Of a stretch of 64,000 bases of DNA, positions 9,763 to 19,733 are shown in pieces (position 1 is the stretch's first letter; each line of letters opens with the position of its first letter). The notes under the pieces were generated by a model. The model was not told the DNA's origin and searched no databases. It saw only the letters and a list, made by a program, of their open reading frames with translations. Origin of the DNA: Methylophilus sp. Leaf416. Its GTDB lineage: Bacteria; Pseudomonadota; Gammaproteobacteria; Burkholderiales; Methylophilaceae. Position numbers and translations under genes: made by a program. The DNA is taken from positions 266,875 to 330,874 of the forward strand of contig NZ_LMQS01000005.1 of NCBI RefSeq assembly GCF_001424665.1. The letters run 5' to 3'.

Positions 9763-10944
9763 TTGAAAAAAGTACTTATTGCTAGCCCTGTTGTTTGCTC
9801 GCCTGCATATTCAGGAAATTCCGTGCGCATCAAGCAATTTGTAAATGCGTTACACGAAAAAGGGATTGAAGTTTACTTCGTTTTATTTTCTATACGTGAA
9901 ATTGCGGATAGAAAACAAGCCAATCATATGGAGTCAGAATTTGGAGAGAAATTTTACTACTTGAATGAAGGCCATAAGATAAAAGGTACATTGATTAACC
10001 GGGCTTTAAACTACCTTAAAAGACTAGGTCTGAACAAAACAAAATTTGGTCAGGATACAGTCTTACCGTGGAGCATATTTACAAACGAAACCTTAAATGA
10101 ATTTAGTAGTATTGTTGACCTAGTGAAGCCCGATCTTGTTATTGGTGAATATGCCCTTTCAGCACCATTAATAAAATACCTGAATGGTAAATATCCTACA
10201 GCTATCGATACACATGACTGTTTCACTTTACGAAATAAGAAAATAAGGCAATCTAAGGGTGTTGGCCTTTGGTGGTCTCTTTCAGAAAAACAAGAGCGAG
10301 ATTTGCTCTCATGCTTCGATACTGTAATCGCTATTCAAGAAAGTGAAAAAGTTTTTTTTACAAAGCTTCTGGATAAAAAGTTTACTAAAGTTACCAAAAT
10401 AGATGTGCTTGAATTACCTGTTGAATGGGGTAGCAAAGTTGAGCAAAGCATTCCTTCAATAGGGTTTATAGGTTCCAACAATGCTCATAATCGCGAGGGT
10501 TTGGCTAAATTTATTAATTTACATTGGCCTCATATCTTAAAGAAAATACCAAATGCAAAACTTCTTATTGCTGGCGATGTGGAAGTAGAAACCTCTTTAT
10601 CCGGAGTAACAGTATTAGGTCGCGTTGATTCTTTATATCTTGATTTTTATTCAAAATGTAGCGTAACGGTAAATCCATGTGGAAGCGGTAGCGGATTAAA
10701 AATTAAAACCATAGAATCTATGTCTTATGGAGTCCCAATTATAACGACAAAAGAAGGATTGTCCGGTATAGAACAAGCGATTGGAGAGGGTGCATATTGT
10801 TGTGACCTTGATCAAGATGAATTCTTTTTAACTTGCCTAGACATTCTTGCTTCAAAAAACCTGCCTTCAGAAGGCGTCAAAGCTAGAAAATTTATAGAAT
10901 TATGCAAAGCAGAGTCCATGAACAAAATTGAAAAGTTGTTTTGA
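9763..10944 (+). CDS. Glycosyltransferase family 4-like protein
   Basis: I place the start at TTG 9763 (product begins with a VLIASPVVCSP strand, 393 residues) because GGTGA lies 4 nt upstream and this avoids a 62-nt overlap with the pyruvyl transferase gene. A longer frame is open from 9670. The C-terminal half is a GT-B retaining fold: GFIGSNNAHNREG, LLIAGDVE, then SGSGLKIKTIESMSYGVPII with the Glu of the nucleotide-sugar site. It probably adds a sugar to the repeat unit on the cytoplasmic side of the membrane. Donor and acceptor are unknown. It is AT-rich like the rest of this segment. Confidence 0.85.
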   Translation: MKKVLIASPVVCSPAYSGNSVRIKQFVNALHEKGIEVYFVLFSIREIADRKQANHMESEFGEKFYYLNEGHKIKGTLINRALNYLKRLGLNKTKFGQDTVLPWSIFTNETLNEFSSIVDLVKPDLVIGEYALSAPLIKYLNGKYPTAIDTHDCFTLRNKKIRQSKGVGLWWSLSEKQERDLLSCFDTVIAIQESEKVFFTKLLDKKFTKVTKIDVLELPVEWGSKVEQSIPSIGFIGSNNAHNREGLAKFINLHWPHILKKIPNAKLLIAGDVEVETSLSGVTVLGRVDSLYLDFYSKCSVTVNPCGSGSGLKIKTIESMSYGVPIITTKEGLSGIEQAIGEGAYCCDLDQDEFFLTCLDILASKNLPSEGVKARKFIELCKAESMNKIEKLF

Positions 10945-10987
10945 TCAATGCAAATCTTTACTTTAGTTGGTAATTTTGGAGACTTTG

Positions 10988-11986
10988 TTGAGTAACATAA
11001 AAATCATATTTGCTCCTGACTTTGACCAAAATCAATACATCGAAAATATTTACAATATCATTAAAAGCATTGATTCTGTTGAGCTGACGAAGGTCAAACA
11101 CATTGTCCCAGGGTTGATTAAGTCCGGAGTTAATCATTATGATGTAAGCATAGTACATTGGCTGGAAAACTGGCTGGTAAACGATGTAAATGACAAGCGT
11201 CTTACTTTACGCTCAAGCATGAGATTTTTATTAAGGCTTTGTGTACTTAAGATAATCTCAAAAAAAGTGATTTATGTCAGACATAATGTATATCCACATT
11301 CACTTAATGGCCGGGATGCAAAAATTGCCGAATGGCTAACAAATTTGGCCTGTAAGATATCTGATGTGTGCGTTCTTCATTCCGGACATCTAGGTAAAAG
11401 CTATACATACATCCCTCATCCACTCTATAGATTTGAGAATCAAATTGATGGCAATGAAGCGGATAAGATAAAAAAATTTGTGGTGTTTGGCCGGATTGTT
11501 GAATATAAAGCAATAGATAAACTGTTAAATGTTTGGTCAGATGTTCCATTGTTGATTGCTGGCTCGGTAGGCTCAAAACCTTATGCTGAGCAATTAATAA
11601 CCATAAAAGCAAATAGACACTTAACCAATGTTGATATTGACGCAAGATTTCTATCAAATGAAGAAGCGCAATCAATTGTTTCGAATTCAAGAGGTCTTGT
11701 TCTAGCCCACTGTGAAGACGATATGATTGTGAGTGGTAGCTTTTTCTTTGCGGCAAGTCTGGGTGTACCGGTTTATGCAGTTAAAACCCCATTTTTAAGC
11801 TGGTTGAAATCAGAGTTTAATTATAAAGGACTACATATCTACGATAACCTGCCTGAAATGGTAAATGCACTCGGCTCAAGTAAGCTAGAGGAAGCAGACG
11901 TTAGTCAGGTTTCTCTGGAAGCAAAAAACTTATTTGGTGACCAGATCATTAAACAGGCATTTGAGAAAATCTTATTGCACTCGTGA
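10988..11986 (+). CDS. Putative glycosyltransferase (GT-B fold)
   Basis: The product is about 332 residues. The frame is open from TTG 10967, but GGAGA at 10977-10981 favours TTG 10988 (or 10985), giving a typical start before IKIIFAPDF. Supporting motifs are VIYVRHNVYPHS, FVVFGRIVEYKAIDKLL and LLIAGSVG, then a C-terminal region with SGSFFFAASLGVPVYA in place of the usual E-x7-E signature. It resembles glycosyltransferases of exopolysaccharide loci but is divergent. It follows the preceding glycosyltransferase gene by 43 nt and is followed by galE. Confidence 0.7.
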   Translation: MSNIKIIFAPDFDQNQYIENIYNIIKSIDSVELTKVKHIVPGLIKSGVNHYDVSIVHWLENWLVNDVNDKRLTLRSSMRFLLRLCVLKIISKKVIYVRHNVYPHSLNGRDAKIAEWLTNLACKISDVCVLHSGHLGKSYTYIPHPLYRFENQIDGNEADKIKKFVVFGRIVEYKAIDKLLNVWSDVPLLIAGSVGSKPYAEQLITIKANRHLTNVDIDARFLSNEEAQSIVSNSRGLVLAHCEDDMIVSGSFFFAASLGVPVYAVKTPFLSWLKSEFNYKGLHIYDNLPEMVNALGSSKLEEADVSQVSLEAKNLFGDQIIKQAFEKILLHS

Positions 11987-12074
11987 TAATTCGAGTATTA
12001 GAAAGTTTTGAAAATATGTAATGGCGATTGCATTGCCAGTTGAAAAATTAATTGACAGGATATTGTTTAAATTC

Positions 12075-13049
12075 ATGCGTATTTTAGTGGTTGGCGGGGC
12101 CGGATATATTGGCTCTCATATGGTAAAAATGTTGTTAGATGCTGGTCATGAAGTGATCACATTGGACAATCTATCCAGCGGGCATCGTGATGCTGTCTTG
12201 GGTGGTACCTTTATTGAAGGTGATCTGGCCGACACAGCATGCCTTAATCAACTTTTCGGCAGCTATCAGCCTGAAGCAGTGATGCACTTTGCTTCATATA
12301 TCCAGGTGGGTGAATCTGTACGTAAGCCGGATATTTATTACCGTAATAATGTGACCAACACGCTAAATTTATTAGATACTATGCTCGAGTTTGGTGTGAA
12401 GAAATTTATTTTCTCCTCCACCGCAGCTGTGTTTGGTGAACCGGACTATGTGCCGATTGATGAGGCGCATCCCAATCGTCCTTTGAATCCTTACGGGCGC
12501 TCTAAATGGATGATTGAACAGGTGCTGGCAGATTATGACAAAGCATTCGATTTTCGCTCTGTGTGCTTACGCTACTTCAATGCTGCCGGCGCAGATCCTG
12601 AGGGTAGATTAGGCGAGCGTCATGATCCGGAAACACACTTGATTCCTTTGATATTACAAGCAGCTTCCGGACGACGTGAAAATATACAGGTTTTTGGTAG
12701 GGACTATGACACGCCAGATGGTACCTGTATAAGAGATTATATCCATATAGTTGATTTGTGTTCTGCACACCTTGCTGCTCTTGAATACCTTAATAAAGGT
12801 GGGAGCAGTGACCGTTTCAATCTTGGCAATGGGTCAGGATTTTCCGTGCAGGAAGTGATCGACGCCGTGGAAAATGTATCAGGCAAACAAGTAACCGTGA
12901 TAGATGGGCCGAGGCGGGAAGGCGATCCTGCTAGGTTGGTGGCAGATGCCAAACGTGCTAAAAACATTCTAGCATGGCATCCTGAGTACACGTCACTTGA
13001 AACCATAGTGCGCCATGCATGGCAATGGGAAAGCAAGCAGTCAAATTAA
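12075..13049 (+). CDS. galE: UDP-glucose 4-epimerase
   Basis: The protein begins MRILVVGGAGYIGSHMVKML, the standard GalE N-terminus, and contains FSSTAAVFG, the catalytic YGRSK, LRYFNAAGADP and RDYIHIVDL. It interconverts UDP-glucose and UDP-galactose with bound NAD. I chose ATG 12075 (324 residues); the frame is open to ATG 12021, which would add 18 residues before the Rossmann strand. No strong ribosome site is visible for either. Composition returns here to the less AT-rich average, marking the start of the sugar-nucleotide block galE-manC-pmm-rmlBDAC. Confidence 0.93.
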   Translation: MRILVVGGAGYIGSHMVKMLLDAGHEVITLDNLSSGHRDAVLGGTFIEGDLADTACLNQLFGSYQPEAVMHFASYIQVGESVRKPDIYYRNNVTNTLNLLDTMLEFGVKKFIFSSTAAVFGEPDYVPIDEAHPNRPLNPYGRSKWMIEQVLADYDKAFDFRSVCLRYFNAAGADPEGRLGERHDPETHLIPLILQAASGRRENIQVFGRDYDTPDGTCIRDYIHIVDLCSAHLAALEYLNKGGSSDRFNLGNGSGFSVQEVIDAVENVSGKQVTVIDGPRREGDPARLVADAKRAKNILAWHPEYTSLETIVRHAWQWESKQSN

Positions 13050-13082
13050 CGAATTCAAAATGTAGGCATAAGGTTGATGAAG

Positions 13083-14495
13083 ATGAAAATTGTTCCAGTG
13101 ATACTTTCCGGTGGCTCGGGTACCCGTTTGTGGCCACTTTCTCGCGCTGTACTCCCTAAGCAATTATTACCCCTGGTGACTGAAAATACAATGTTGCAGG
13201 AAACTCTCCTGCGCCTTTCGAGCTGGGCCGAGGTCGCTGCTCCTGTAGTCGTGTGCGGAAACGACCATAGATTCCTGGTGGCTGAACAGTTACGCCTGAT
13301 TAACCTGAGCCCAGAAGCGATTTTACTTGAACCAGTCGCACGCAATACTGCGCCGGCAATTGCTGCGGCTGCTATTGCACTGCAGGATAAAGATGTATTG
13401 ATGCTGGTGTTGCCTGCGGATCATGTGATTACCGATGTAACCGCCTTTGAAGCAGCCGTGAGACGAGCCAGTGTGGCAGCGGAGCAAGGTAAACTTGTCA
13501 CTTTTGGGATTGAACCCACACATCCTGAAACTGGATACGGTTACATCCAGTCCGACAATGCCTCTAAGTTTGCAGATAATTGTTATGAAGTGGCTCGCTT
13601 TGTAGAAAAGCCGAATGCGGCAACCGCTCAAGAGTATATGGATGCTGGTAATTTTTACTGGAATAGCGGTATGTTCTTGTTTAAACCAGCCGTGTTTCTA
13701 TCAGAGTTAAAGCAATATGCACCTGCAATAGTGGACTCAGTCTCCAAAGCTGTCGAGCAAAGTTATAAAGATCTGGATTTTGTGCGTTTACATGAGGCTT
13801 CTTTTGCCGAGTCACCTTCGGATTCGATTGATTATGCGGTGATGGAAAAAACAAAACTGGCAGCGGTTGTGCCTGCGAGCATGGGTTGGAACGATGTTGG
13901 CTCATGGACTGCGCTTAAAGAAGTACAAACGCAGGACGCCAATGGCAATGCAATACGTGGCGATGTCTATCTCAAAGATGTAAACAATACTCTTGTTCGT
14001 GCCGAAAATCGTTTTGTAGCTGCCGTGGGCGTGGAAGATTTGCTGATTGTGGAAACCAGTGATGCGGTTCTTGTGGCGCATCGCGATTGTGCGCAGGATG
14101 TAAAAAACATTGTTGATCATCTAAAAGCCAGCGGTCGTTCAGAACACAAAATGCATCCTCGTGTATATCGCCCGTGGGGCTGGTACGAAGGCATTGATAT
14201 CGGCGAGCGTTTCCAGGTGAAGCGTATTATGGTGAAACCTGGCGAACGGCTTTCTCTACAAATGCATCATCATCGCGCCGAGCACTGGGTGGTCGTAAGT
14301 GGATCCGCGATGATAACGATTGATGATGTGACCAAGTTGTATACCGAAAACGAGTCTACTTATATCCCGATCGGTTCCACACATCGTTTGGAGAACCCCG
14401 GCAAATTACCACTGCATTTGATTGAGGTGCAATCAGGTAGCTATCTGGGCGAGGACGACATCGTGCGTTACGAAGATACTTATGGCCGTAGTTAA
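13083..14495 (+). CDS. manC: Mannose-1-phosphate guanylyltransferase / mannose-6-phosphate isomerase
   Basis: A bifunctional protein of about 470 residues. The N-terminal nucleotidyltransferase has LSGGSGTRLWPLSR, LVLPADHVI and FVEKPNAATA. The C-terminal cupin isomerase domain has PWGWYEGID, VKPGERLSLQMHHHRAEHW and TYIPIGSTHRLENPG. It makes GDP-mannose and supplies mannose-6-phosphate, paired with the phosphomannomutase directly downstream. AAGG at 13070-13073 fits ATG 13083 best; ATG 13077 and TTG 13074 are in frame. The length matches ManC/AlgA/CpsB enzymes. Confidence 0.94.
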   Translation: MKIVPVILSGGSGTRLWPLSRAVLPKQLLPLVTENTMLQETLLRLSSWAEVAAPVVVCGNDHRFLVAEQLRLINLSPEAILLEPVARNTAPAIAAAAIALQDKDVLMLVLPADHVITDVTAFEAAVRRASVAAEQGKLVTFGIEPTHPETGYGYIQSDNASKFADNCYEVARFVEKPNAATAQEYMDAGNFYWNSGMFLFKPAVFLSELKQYAPAIVDSVSKAVEQSYKDLDFVRLHEASFAESPSDSIDYAVMEKTKLAAVVPASMGWNDVGSWTALKEVQTQDANGNAIRGDVYLKDVNNTLVRAENRFVAAVGVEDLLIVETSDAVLVAHRDCAQDVKNIVDHLKASGRSEHKMHPRVYRPWGWYEGIDIGERFQVKRIMVKPGERLSLQMHHHRAEHWVVVSGSAMITIDDVTKLYTENESTYIPIGSTHRLENPGKLPLHLIEVQSGSYLGEDDIVRYEDTYGRS

Positions 14496-14505
14496 GGTGG
14501 CCGAT

Positions 14506-15930
14506 ATGCCGGTACTACAAACTGTAATGCAGCAGAGCGGGGTGGCATTTGGTACCAGTGGTGCACGCGGCCTGGTGGATGCCATGACAGATGAAGTTTG
14601 TGCTGCTTATACACAGGCTTTTGTAAAAACAGTCCAAGGTTCGTTTGCCTTTAAACAAGTAGCCATTGCTGTAGATCTCCGGCCAAGCAGCCCACGCATT
14701 GCAGAAGCATGTGCAAAGATGTTGCGTCAGCTTGGGCTAGAAGTCATTTTTTGTGGTGCGATCCCCACACCTGCTTTGGCTTTATTCGCTCAAACACGCA
14801 GTATTCCTGGGATTATGGTCACTGGTAGTCATATCCCTTTTGACCGCAATGGCCTCAAATTCTATCGCCCGGATGGTGAAATCACTAAGTCTGATGAATC
14901 CTCTATGTTGGCAAGTGAACTTCAGGAATTGTCTGAAACTGTGACAACGTTGCCTGAAGAAAATCCCCAAGCCAAAGCGGAGTACATCAAGCGGTATAAA
15001 GATTTATTAGGCGCACAAGCGCTGACAGGATTAAAGCTGGCCATCTACCAGCACTCGAGCGTGGCGCGCGATGTATTGCATAGTCTATTGAGTGACTTGG
15101 GAGCCGAAGTTGTTTGCCTGGAACGGTCAGACATTTTTGTGCCGATTGATACTGAAGCGGTGTCTGCTGAAGATACACAACGCGGCCTTAATTGGGCAGC
15201 GCAATATCAGGTAGATGCGATCATTTCTACTGATGGTGATGGTGATCGGCCATTAATCAGTGATGAACAAGGCAACTGGTTGCGTGGCGATATCGTAGGT
15301 TTATTAACAGCAAAGGCTTTACATATCAAACATTTAGCTGTGCCGGTGAGCTGTAATACCGCAATTGAAGCCAGTGGCTTTTTTCAGCAAGTAGCACGTA
15401 CACGCATTGGGTCACCATTTGTGATTGCAGGTATGCAAGCATTGCAAAAAGAAGGTGTAGCCAGTGTGGCAGGGTTTGAGGCCAATGGTGGATTTTTGTT
15501 AGGCAGCCGTATACCTCAGGCCCCTTCATTACAACCACTACCTACACGCGATGCAGTATTGCCGGTAGTGACTTTGCTGGCGCAGGTAAAAACGCAAGGC
15601 AAGCCTCTGTCACAACTAGTAGCCGCCTTACCTCAGCGTTTTACAGCCAGTGACCGCCTGCAAAATTTCCCCACGGAAAAAAGTAAGGCACTGCTGTCTG
15701 GCTGGACTAACAATCCCTCAGATATGTTGGAATCGCTGAAGATTAAAGAGCAAGTGTCTAAAATAGATACCACCGATGGTTTGAGGGCAACGTTGCAATC
15801 TGGGAGCGTGGTGCATTTACGGCCATCCGGCAATGCGCCTGAGTTCAGATGTTATATTGAAGAAACTAGTCAGTTGGCGGCGCAATCATTGCTGGCTAGC
15901 GTCATGGGGCAGCTTAAGCAGTTTGCATAA
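14506..15930 (+). CDS. Phosphomannomutase
   Basis: An alpha-D-phosphohexomutase of 474 residues. The phosphoserine loop reads TGSHIPFDRNG (Ser about 108), the metal loop STDGDGDRPL and the sugar-binding loop FEANGGFLLGS. A C-terminal phosphate-binding region RPSGNAPEFR closes the protein. It converts mannose-6-phosphate to mannose-1-phosphate for ManC. The start is ATG 14506, preceded by AAGGTGG with 6-nt spacing and lying just after the manC stop; an in-frame ATG at 14482 would overlap manC. The loop TGSHIP departs from the common TASHNP form and marks a particular subfamily. Phosphoglucomutase side activity is possible. Confidence 0.88.
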   Translation: MPVLQTVMQQSGVAFGTSGARGLVDAMTDEVCAAYTQAFVKTVQGSFAFKQVAIAVDLRPSSPRIAEACAKMLRQLGLEVIFCGAIPTPALALFAQTRSIPGIMVTGSHIPFDRNGLKFYRPDGEITKSDESSMLASELQELSETVTTLPEENPQAKAEYIKRYKDLLGAQALTGLKLAIYQHSSVARDVLHSLLSDLGAEVVCLERSDIFVPIDTEAVSAEDTQRGLNWAAQYQVDAIISTDGDGDRPLISDEQGNWLRGDIVGLLTAKALHIKHLAVPVSCNTAIEASGFFQQVARTRIGSPFVIAGMQALQKEGVASVAGFEANGGFLLGSRIPQAPSLQPLPTRDAVLPVVTLLAQVKTQGKPLSQLVAALPQRFTASDRLQNFPTEKSKALLSGWTNNPSDMLESLKIKEQVSKIDTTDGLRATLQSGSVVHLRPSGNAPEFRCYIEETSQLAAQSLLASVMGQLKQFA

Positions 15931-16049
15931 TCCAGGTTTTCAAATCTGATCAGATTGGCAGTTAACATTCATACTAAAATTGTCGTCATCGCAAAAACGT
16001 TCTAATATGCCTTTTTGGTATCTGAACACTTAAAAAGGTTATTGATTAC

Positions 16050-17105
16050 ATGATTTTTGTTACTGGCGGCGCCGGGTTTATCGGCAGCAATTTCGTATTG
16101 GACTGGCTGGAGCAATCCGATGAGCCTGTGTTGAATCTGGATAAACTTACTTACGCAGGCAACCTGGATAACCTGACATCGCTTAACAATGATCAACGCC
16201 ATATTTTTGTCAAAGGCGATATTGGCGACTTTGAATTAGTCAGAAGATTACTGGCTGAATACAAACCAAGAGCAATCTTGAATTTTGCGGCTGAGTCACA
16301 TGTAGATCGTTCTATCCATGGGCCGGAAGACTTTATTCAAACCAATGTGGTCGGCACTTTCCATTTACTGGAGGCGGTACGCGCTTACTGGACCGTGCTG
16401 GAAGGCGATGCAAAAGCTGACTTTAGGTTTTTGCATGTGTCTACAGACGAAGTGTATGGTTCTTTAGAAAAAGAGGCCCCACCTTTCAATGAGCATAATC
16501 GTTATGAACCGAATAGTCCTTATTCCGCTTCCAAAGCTGCTTCTGATCATTTAGTGCGTGCCTACCACCATACTTATGGTTTACCTGTGCTAACGACCAA
16601 TTGCTCAAACAATTATGGTCCTTATCATTTCCCCGAAAAACTAATCCCGCTGGTTATTCATAATGCGCTCAATGGCAAACCACTTCCTATCTATGGCGAT
16701 GGCCAGCAAATTCGTGACTGGTTGTTTGTGAAAGATCACTGTACTGCTATTCGCAGGGTCTTAGTTGAGGGGGAATTGGGAGAGACTTACAACGTCGGTG
16801 GATGGAACGAGAAACCCAATATAGAAGTGGTAAATACTATCTGTGCAATATTAGATGAACTGAAGCCAATGGCAGATGGGCGCTCTTATAAAAACCAGAT
16901 TACCTACGTAAAAGACCGTCCAGGTCATGATAGACGCTATGCAATTGATGCCACAAAACTGGAAAAAGAATTAGGGTGGAAACCAGCCGAGACATTTGAA
17001 AGCGGCATCCGGAAAACGGTACAGTGGTATCTGGATAACGCTTCGTGGGTTGAAAACATTACCAGTGGTCAATACCGGCAGTGGGTAGAAAAACAATATC
17101 AATGA
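16050..17105 (+). CDS. rmlB: dTDP-glucose 4,6-dehydratase
   Basis: A 351-residue SDR enzyme with [37 protein letters not shown] and the catalytic YSASKAASD. The later motifs [17 protein letters not shown] and [11 protein letters not shown] are RmlB-specific. It converts dTDP-glucose to dTDP-4-keto-6-deoxyglucose, the second step of dTDP-L-rhamnose synthesis. The 119-nt gap after the phosphomannomutase gene may hold a separate promoter. Its stop overlaps the rmlD start as ATGA, the first of three tight junctions in rmlBDAC. Confidence 0.96.
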   Translation: MIFVTGGAGFIGSNFVLDWLEQSDEPVLNLDKLTYAGNLDNLTSLNNDQRHIFVKGDIGDFELVRRLLAEYKPRAILNFAAESHVDRSIHGPEDFIQTNVVGTFHLLEAVRAYWTVLEGDAKADFRFLHVSTDEVYGSLEKEAPPFNEHNRYEPNSPYSASKAASDHLVRAYHHTYGLPVLTTNCSNNYGPYHFPEKLIPLVIHNALNGKPLPIYGDGQQIRDWLFVKDHCTAIRRVLVEGELGETYNVGGWNEKPNIEVVNTICAILDELKPMADGRSYKNQITYVKDRPGHDRRYAIDATKLEKELGWKPAETFESGIRKTVQWYLDNASWVENITSGQYRQWVEKQYQ

Positions 17106-17989
17106 GGCTATTACTTACGGGATGTACTGGGCAAGTAGGTTTTGAGCTGCAACGCAGCTTGGCCGCGCTGGCTGAGGTGATCGCCATTGGCAGGGATGAT
17201 TGTGATTTATCCGATGAGTCCGCATTACGCTCGCTTATCCGGGAGATTACACCTGACGGGATTATCAACCCTGCCGCTTATACCGCGGTGGATAAAGCTG
17301 AATCAGACCCCGGATCAGCCAGGAAAATAAACTGCGATGCACCCAGAATCATGGGTGAAGAAGCATCAGCGTGTGGCGCTTTTGTTTTTCACTATTCGAC
17401 TGACTATGTATTTGAAGGGGTGGGCAACCAGTTTTATAAAGAAACTGATGCGACCAACCCGCAAAATGTATATGGGCAAACCAAACTCGCCGGTGAGCGG
17501 GCTTTACTTTCTGCTTGCCAGCGTAGTTTGATCATGAGAACAAGCTGGGTGGTCGGCGCACATGGTGCGAATTTTGCAAAAACCATGCTAAAACTTGCCA
17601 GTGAGCGTGATGCGCTGAGTGTGGTTGCTGATCAGTTTGGCGCACCGACCTCAGCGGCGCTGCTGGCAGATATTACAGCGCAATTGATAGGTCGTATCAA
17701 ACATCAGGGTGATGAAACATTCCCTTATGGTTTGTATCATGTCGTCGCTGCCGGCGTGACTAACTGGCATGAATATGCCAGGTTTGTCATTGCAGAAGCA
17801 ATCAAAGCAGGTAAGGCAATGAAAGTATCGGCAGATATGGTGAAACCAATCACCACTTCAGATTACCCGGTACCGGCTAAACGTCCGGCGAACTCCAGGC
17901 TAGATACTACATTGTTTCAAGACACATTTGATTTACGCCTGCCTGACTGGAAACAGGGTGTTTCTCATGTGTTGCAGCAAATTTTATAA
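17102..17989 (+). CDS. rmlD: dTDP-4-dehydrorhamnose reductase
   Basis: The product is 295 residues, starting at an ATG that overlaps the rmlB stop by 4 nt ([16 protein letters not shown]). RmlD-type motifs include [23 protein letters not shown], the catalytic YGQTKLAGE and RTSWVVG, with RPANSRLDT near the C-terminus. It reduces dTDP-4-keto-rhamnose to dTDP-L-rhamnose with NAD(P)H, the last step of the pathway. An upstream in-frame GTG at 17081 is unlikely because it lies inside rmlB and lacks a ribosome site. Confidence 0.95.
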   Translation: MRLLLTGCTGQVGFELQRSLAALAEVIAIGRDDCDLSDESALRSLIREITPDGIINPAAYTAVDKAESDPGSARKINCDAPRIMGEEASACGAFVFHYSTDYVFEGVGNQFYKETDATNPQNVYGQTKLAGERALLSACQRSLIMRTSWVVGAHGANFAKTMLKLASERDALSVVADQFGAPTSAALLADITAQLIGRIKHQGDETFPYGLYHVVAAGVTNWHEYARFVIAEAIKAGKAMKVSADMVKPITTSDYPVPAKRPANSRLDTTLFQDTFDLRLPDWKQGVSHVLQQIL

Positions 17990-17997
17990 GGCACATT

Positions 17998-18885
17998 ATG
18001 GCAAAAAATAGAAAAGGCATTATTCTGGCAGGAGGATCTGGCACACGCCTGTATCCGGCTACGCAAGCGGTTTCCAAGCAATTGATCCCTGTGTATGACA
18101 AACCTATGGTGTATTACCCACTGACTACGCTGATGTTGTCTGGCGTTGAAGATATTCTGTTGATTTCTACGCCTCAAGATACACCCAGGTTTGAGCAGTT
18201 ACTAGGCGATGGTTCACAGTGGGGCATCAATATTCAATATGCCGTGCAGCCTACACCGGACGGCTTGGCACAGGCCTTTATTATTGGTGAATCATTTATC
18301 AGCAACTCGCCAAGCGCGCTAGTCTTGGGCGACAATATTTTTTACGGCCATGATTTGGCGACGACCTTGCAGCAGGCAAATCATTCTGAAAGTGGAGCGA
18401 CAGTGTTTGCCTACCCAGTCAATGATCCCGAACGTTATGGTGTCGTTGAGTTTGATGGACAGGGTAAAGCCATCAGCCTGGAAGAAAAACCGACCAAACC
18501 TAAATCCCGTTATGCCGTGACCGGTTTGTATTTTTACGATAATAAGGTCTGTGATATTGCGGCAAACTTGAAGCCTTCTCCAAGAGGCGAGTTGGAAATC
18601 ACCGATGTGAACAAGCATTATCTTGCAAAGCAGCAACTGAATGTCGAAGTCATGGGCCGTGGACACGCTTGGCTGGATACTGGTACACACGAATCTCTAC
18701 TGGAAGCATCGCTTTTTATTCAAACCATTGAAAATCGCCAGGGCCTGAAAATTGCCTGTCCTGAAGAAATCGCTTATCGCATGGGATACATCACCTCTGA
18801 GATGTTATTAAAACAAGCTGAAATTTATAAGAAAAATAGCTACGGCCAATATTTAATGCAAGTTGTGAACGAGAAGGTGTTTTAG
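17998..18885 (+). CDS. rmlA: Glucose-1-phosphate thymidylyltransferase
   Basis: A 295-residue nucleotidyltransferase with [57 protein letters not shown] and [15 protein letters not shown]. These are the substrate and metal sites of RmlA, which makes dTDP-glucose from dTTP and glucose-1-phosphate and is normally feedback-inhibited by dTDP-rhamnose. It lies 8 nt after rmlD; its stop shares a base with the rmlC start. Confidence 0.97.
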   Translation: MAKNRKGIILAGGSGTRLYPATQAVSKQLIPVYDKPMVYYPLTTLMLSGVEDILLISTPQDTPRFEQLLGDGSQWGINIQYAVQPTPDGLAQAFIIGESFISNSPSALVLGDNIFYGHDLATTLQQANHSESGATVFAYPVNDPERYGVVEFDGQGKAISLEEKPTKPKSRYAVTGLYFYDNKVCDIAANLKPSPRGELEITDVNKHYLAKQQLNVEVMGRGHAWLDTGTHESLLEASLFIQTIENRQGLKIACPEEIAYRMGYITSEMLLKQAEIYKKNSYGQYLMQVVNEKVF

Positions 18886-19427
18886 TGATTGCGTATCAAA
18901 CAGCGATTCCTGATGTTTTGGTTTTTCAACCCAAGGTATTTGGCGACAACAGAGGCTTCTTTTTTGAAAGCTTCAATGAGAATATATTTGCTGAAACTAC
19001 CGGGCTTCGCCCACGTTTTGTACAGGACAATCACTCTAAATCAGCAAAAAATGTATTAAGAGGTTTGCATTACCAGATTAAACAACCTCAGGGAAAATTG
19101 GTTCGAGTGACCCAGGGTGCGGTGTTTGATGTTGCTGTAGATCTGCGTTCACAGTCACCCACTTTTGGCAAATGGGTAGGAGAGGTTTTGAGTGATGAAA
19201 ATAAAAAAATGCTTTGGGTTCCTGAAGGATTTGCTCACGGATTTCTAGTACTTTCAGAATTAGCCGAGTTTTTATATAAAACTACAAATTTTTATGCGCC
19301 TGAGCACGAGCGCTGTATTATATGGAATGACCAGACCTTAAATATTGAGTGGCCTATTGCCCAAAAGCCCTCGTTATCTACAAAAGATGCGCTTGGTCTT
19401 AGCTTCGCTGAAGCCGATAAGTTCTAA
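18885..19427 (+). CDS. rmlC: dTDP-4-dehydrorhamnose 3,5-epimerase
   Basis: A 180-residue cupin epimerase with LRGLHYQIKQPQGKLVRV (catalytic His of HYQ), GAVFDVAVDLR, WVPEGFAHGFLVLSE and FLYKTTNFYAPEHE. It epimerises the 4-keto sugar at C3 and C5 between RmlB and RmlD. The start is GTG 18885, overlapping the rmlA stop by one base; AAGG upstream gives the ribosome site. It closes the rmlBDAC set and the polysaccharide locus proper, being followed by a 611-nt gap with regulatory signals. Confidence 0.95.
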   Translation: MIAYQTAIPDVLVFQPKVFGDNRGFFFESFNENIFAETTGLRPRFVQDNHSKSAKNVLRGLHYQIKQPQGKLVRVTQGAVFDVAVDLRSQSPTFGKWVGEVLSDENKKMLWVPEGFAHGFLVLSELAEFLYKTTNFYAPEHERCIIWNDQTLNIEWPIAQKPSLSTKDALGLSFAEADKF

Positions 19428-19560
19428 CACAGCCCGTCATAATTCAGTCACAGAATAAATCAACTTAAATCATGCATTTTGCGTTTGACAAAAGCCATTG
19501 TTAAATGTAATAAAAAATTCACAATAAATCATTTTTTATGTGTAAAATGCAAATCGTTTA

Positions 19561-19595
19561 GTGCACTTAAGTGGTGCATGCGCATCAATGGTGCA
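19561..19595 (+). promoter_or_regulatory. Candidate upstream activator site (dyad-rich patch)
   Basis: The patch holds TGCAC (19562-19566) and its inverted copy GTGCA (19574-19578), with a perfect ten-base palindrome CACTTAAGTG (19564-19573) inside. A further GGTGCA follows near 19590. It lies about 115-130 nt upstream of the sigma-54-type promoter, the usual distance for an enhancer-binding activator. PEP-CTERM systems are known to use a PrsK/PrsR two-component pair with a sigma-54 activator. Assigning this patch to such a protein is inference. Confidence 0.35.
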
Positions 19596-19690
19596 GAAAA
19601 CTTGTATTTTTGATGCATTTAATTCAGCAGTTAAACAATCAACCTTTAAAATAATCAAATTAAATCAATAGGTTAAATGTTTTAAAAAGC

Positions 19691-19706
19691 TGGAACGCTT
19701 TTTGCA
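19691..19706 (+). promoter_or_regulatory. Sigma-54 (RpoN) type promoter for the PEP-CTERM gene
   Basis: TGGAACG-CTTT-TTGCA matches the consensus TGGCACG-N4-TTGCW with one mismatch; GG (19692-19693) and GC (19704-19705) are correctly spaced by 10 nt. Transcription would start near 19717, about 320 nt before the PEP-CTERM coding start. Sigma-54 control is established for PEP-CTERM/exosortase systems (PrsR activators), which supports the call. Confidence 0.7.
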
Positions 19707-19733
19707 TTCCTTAACTTTGAAAATAAATAACGC

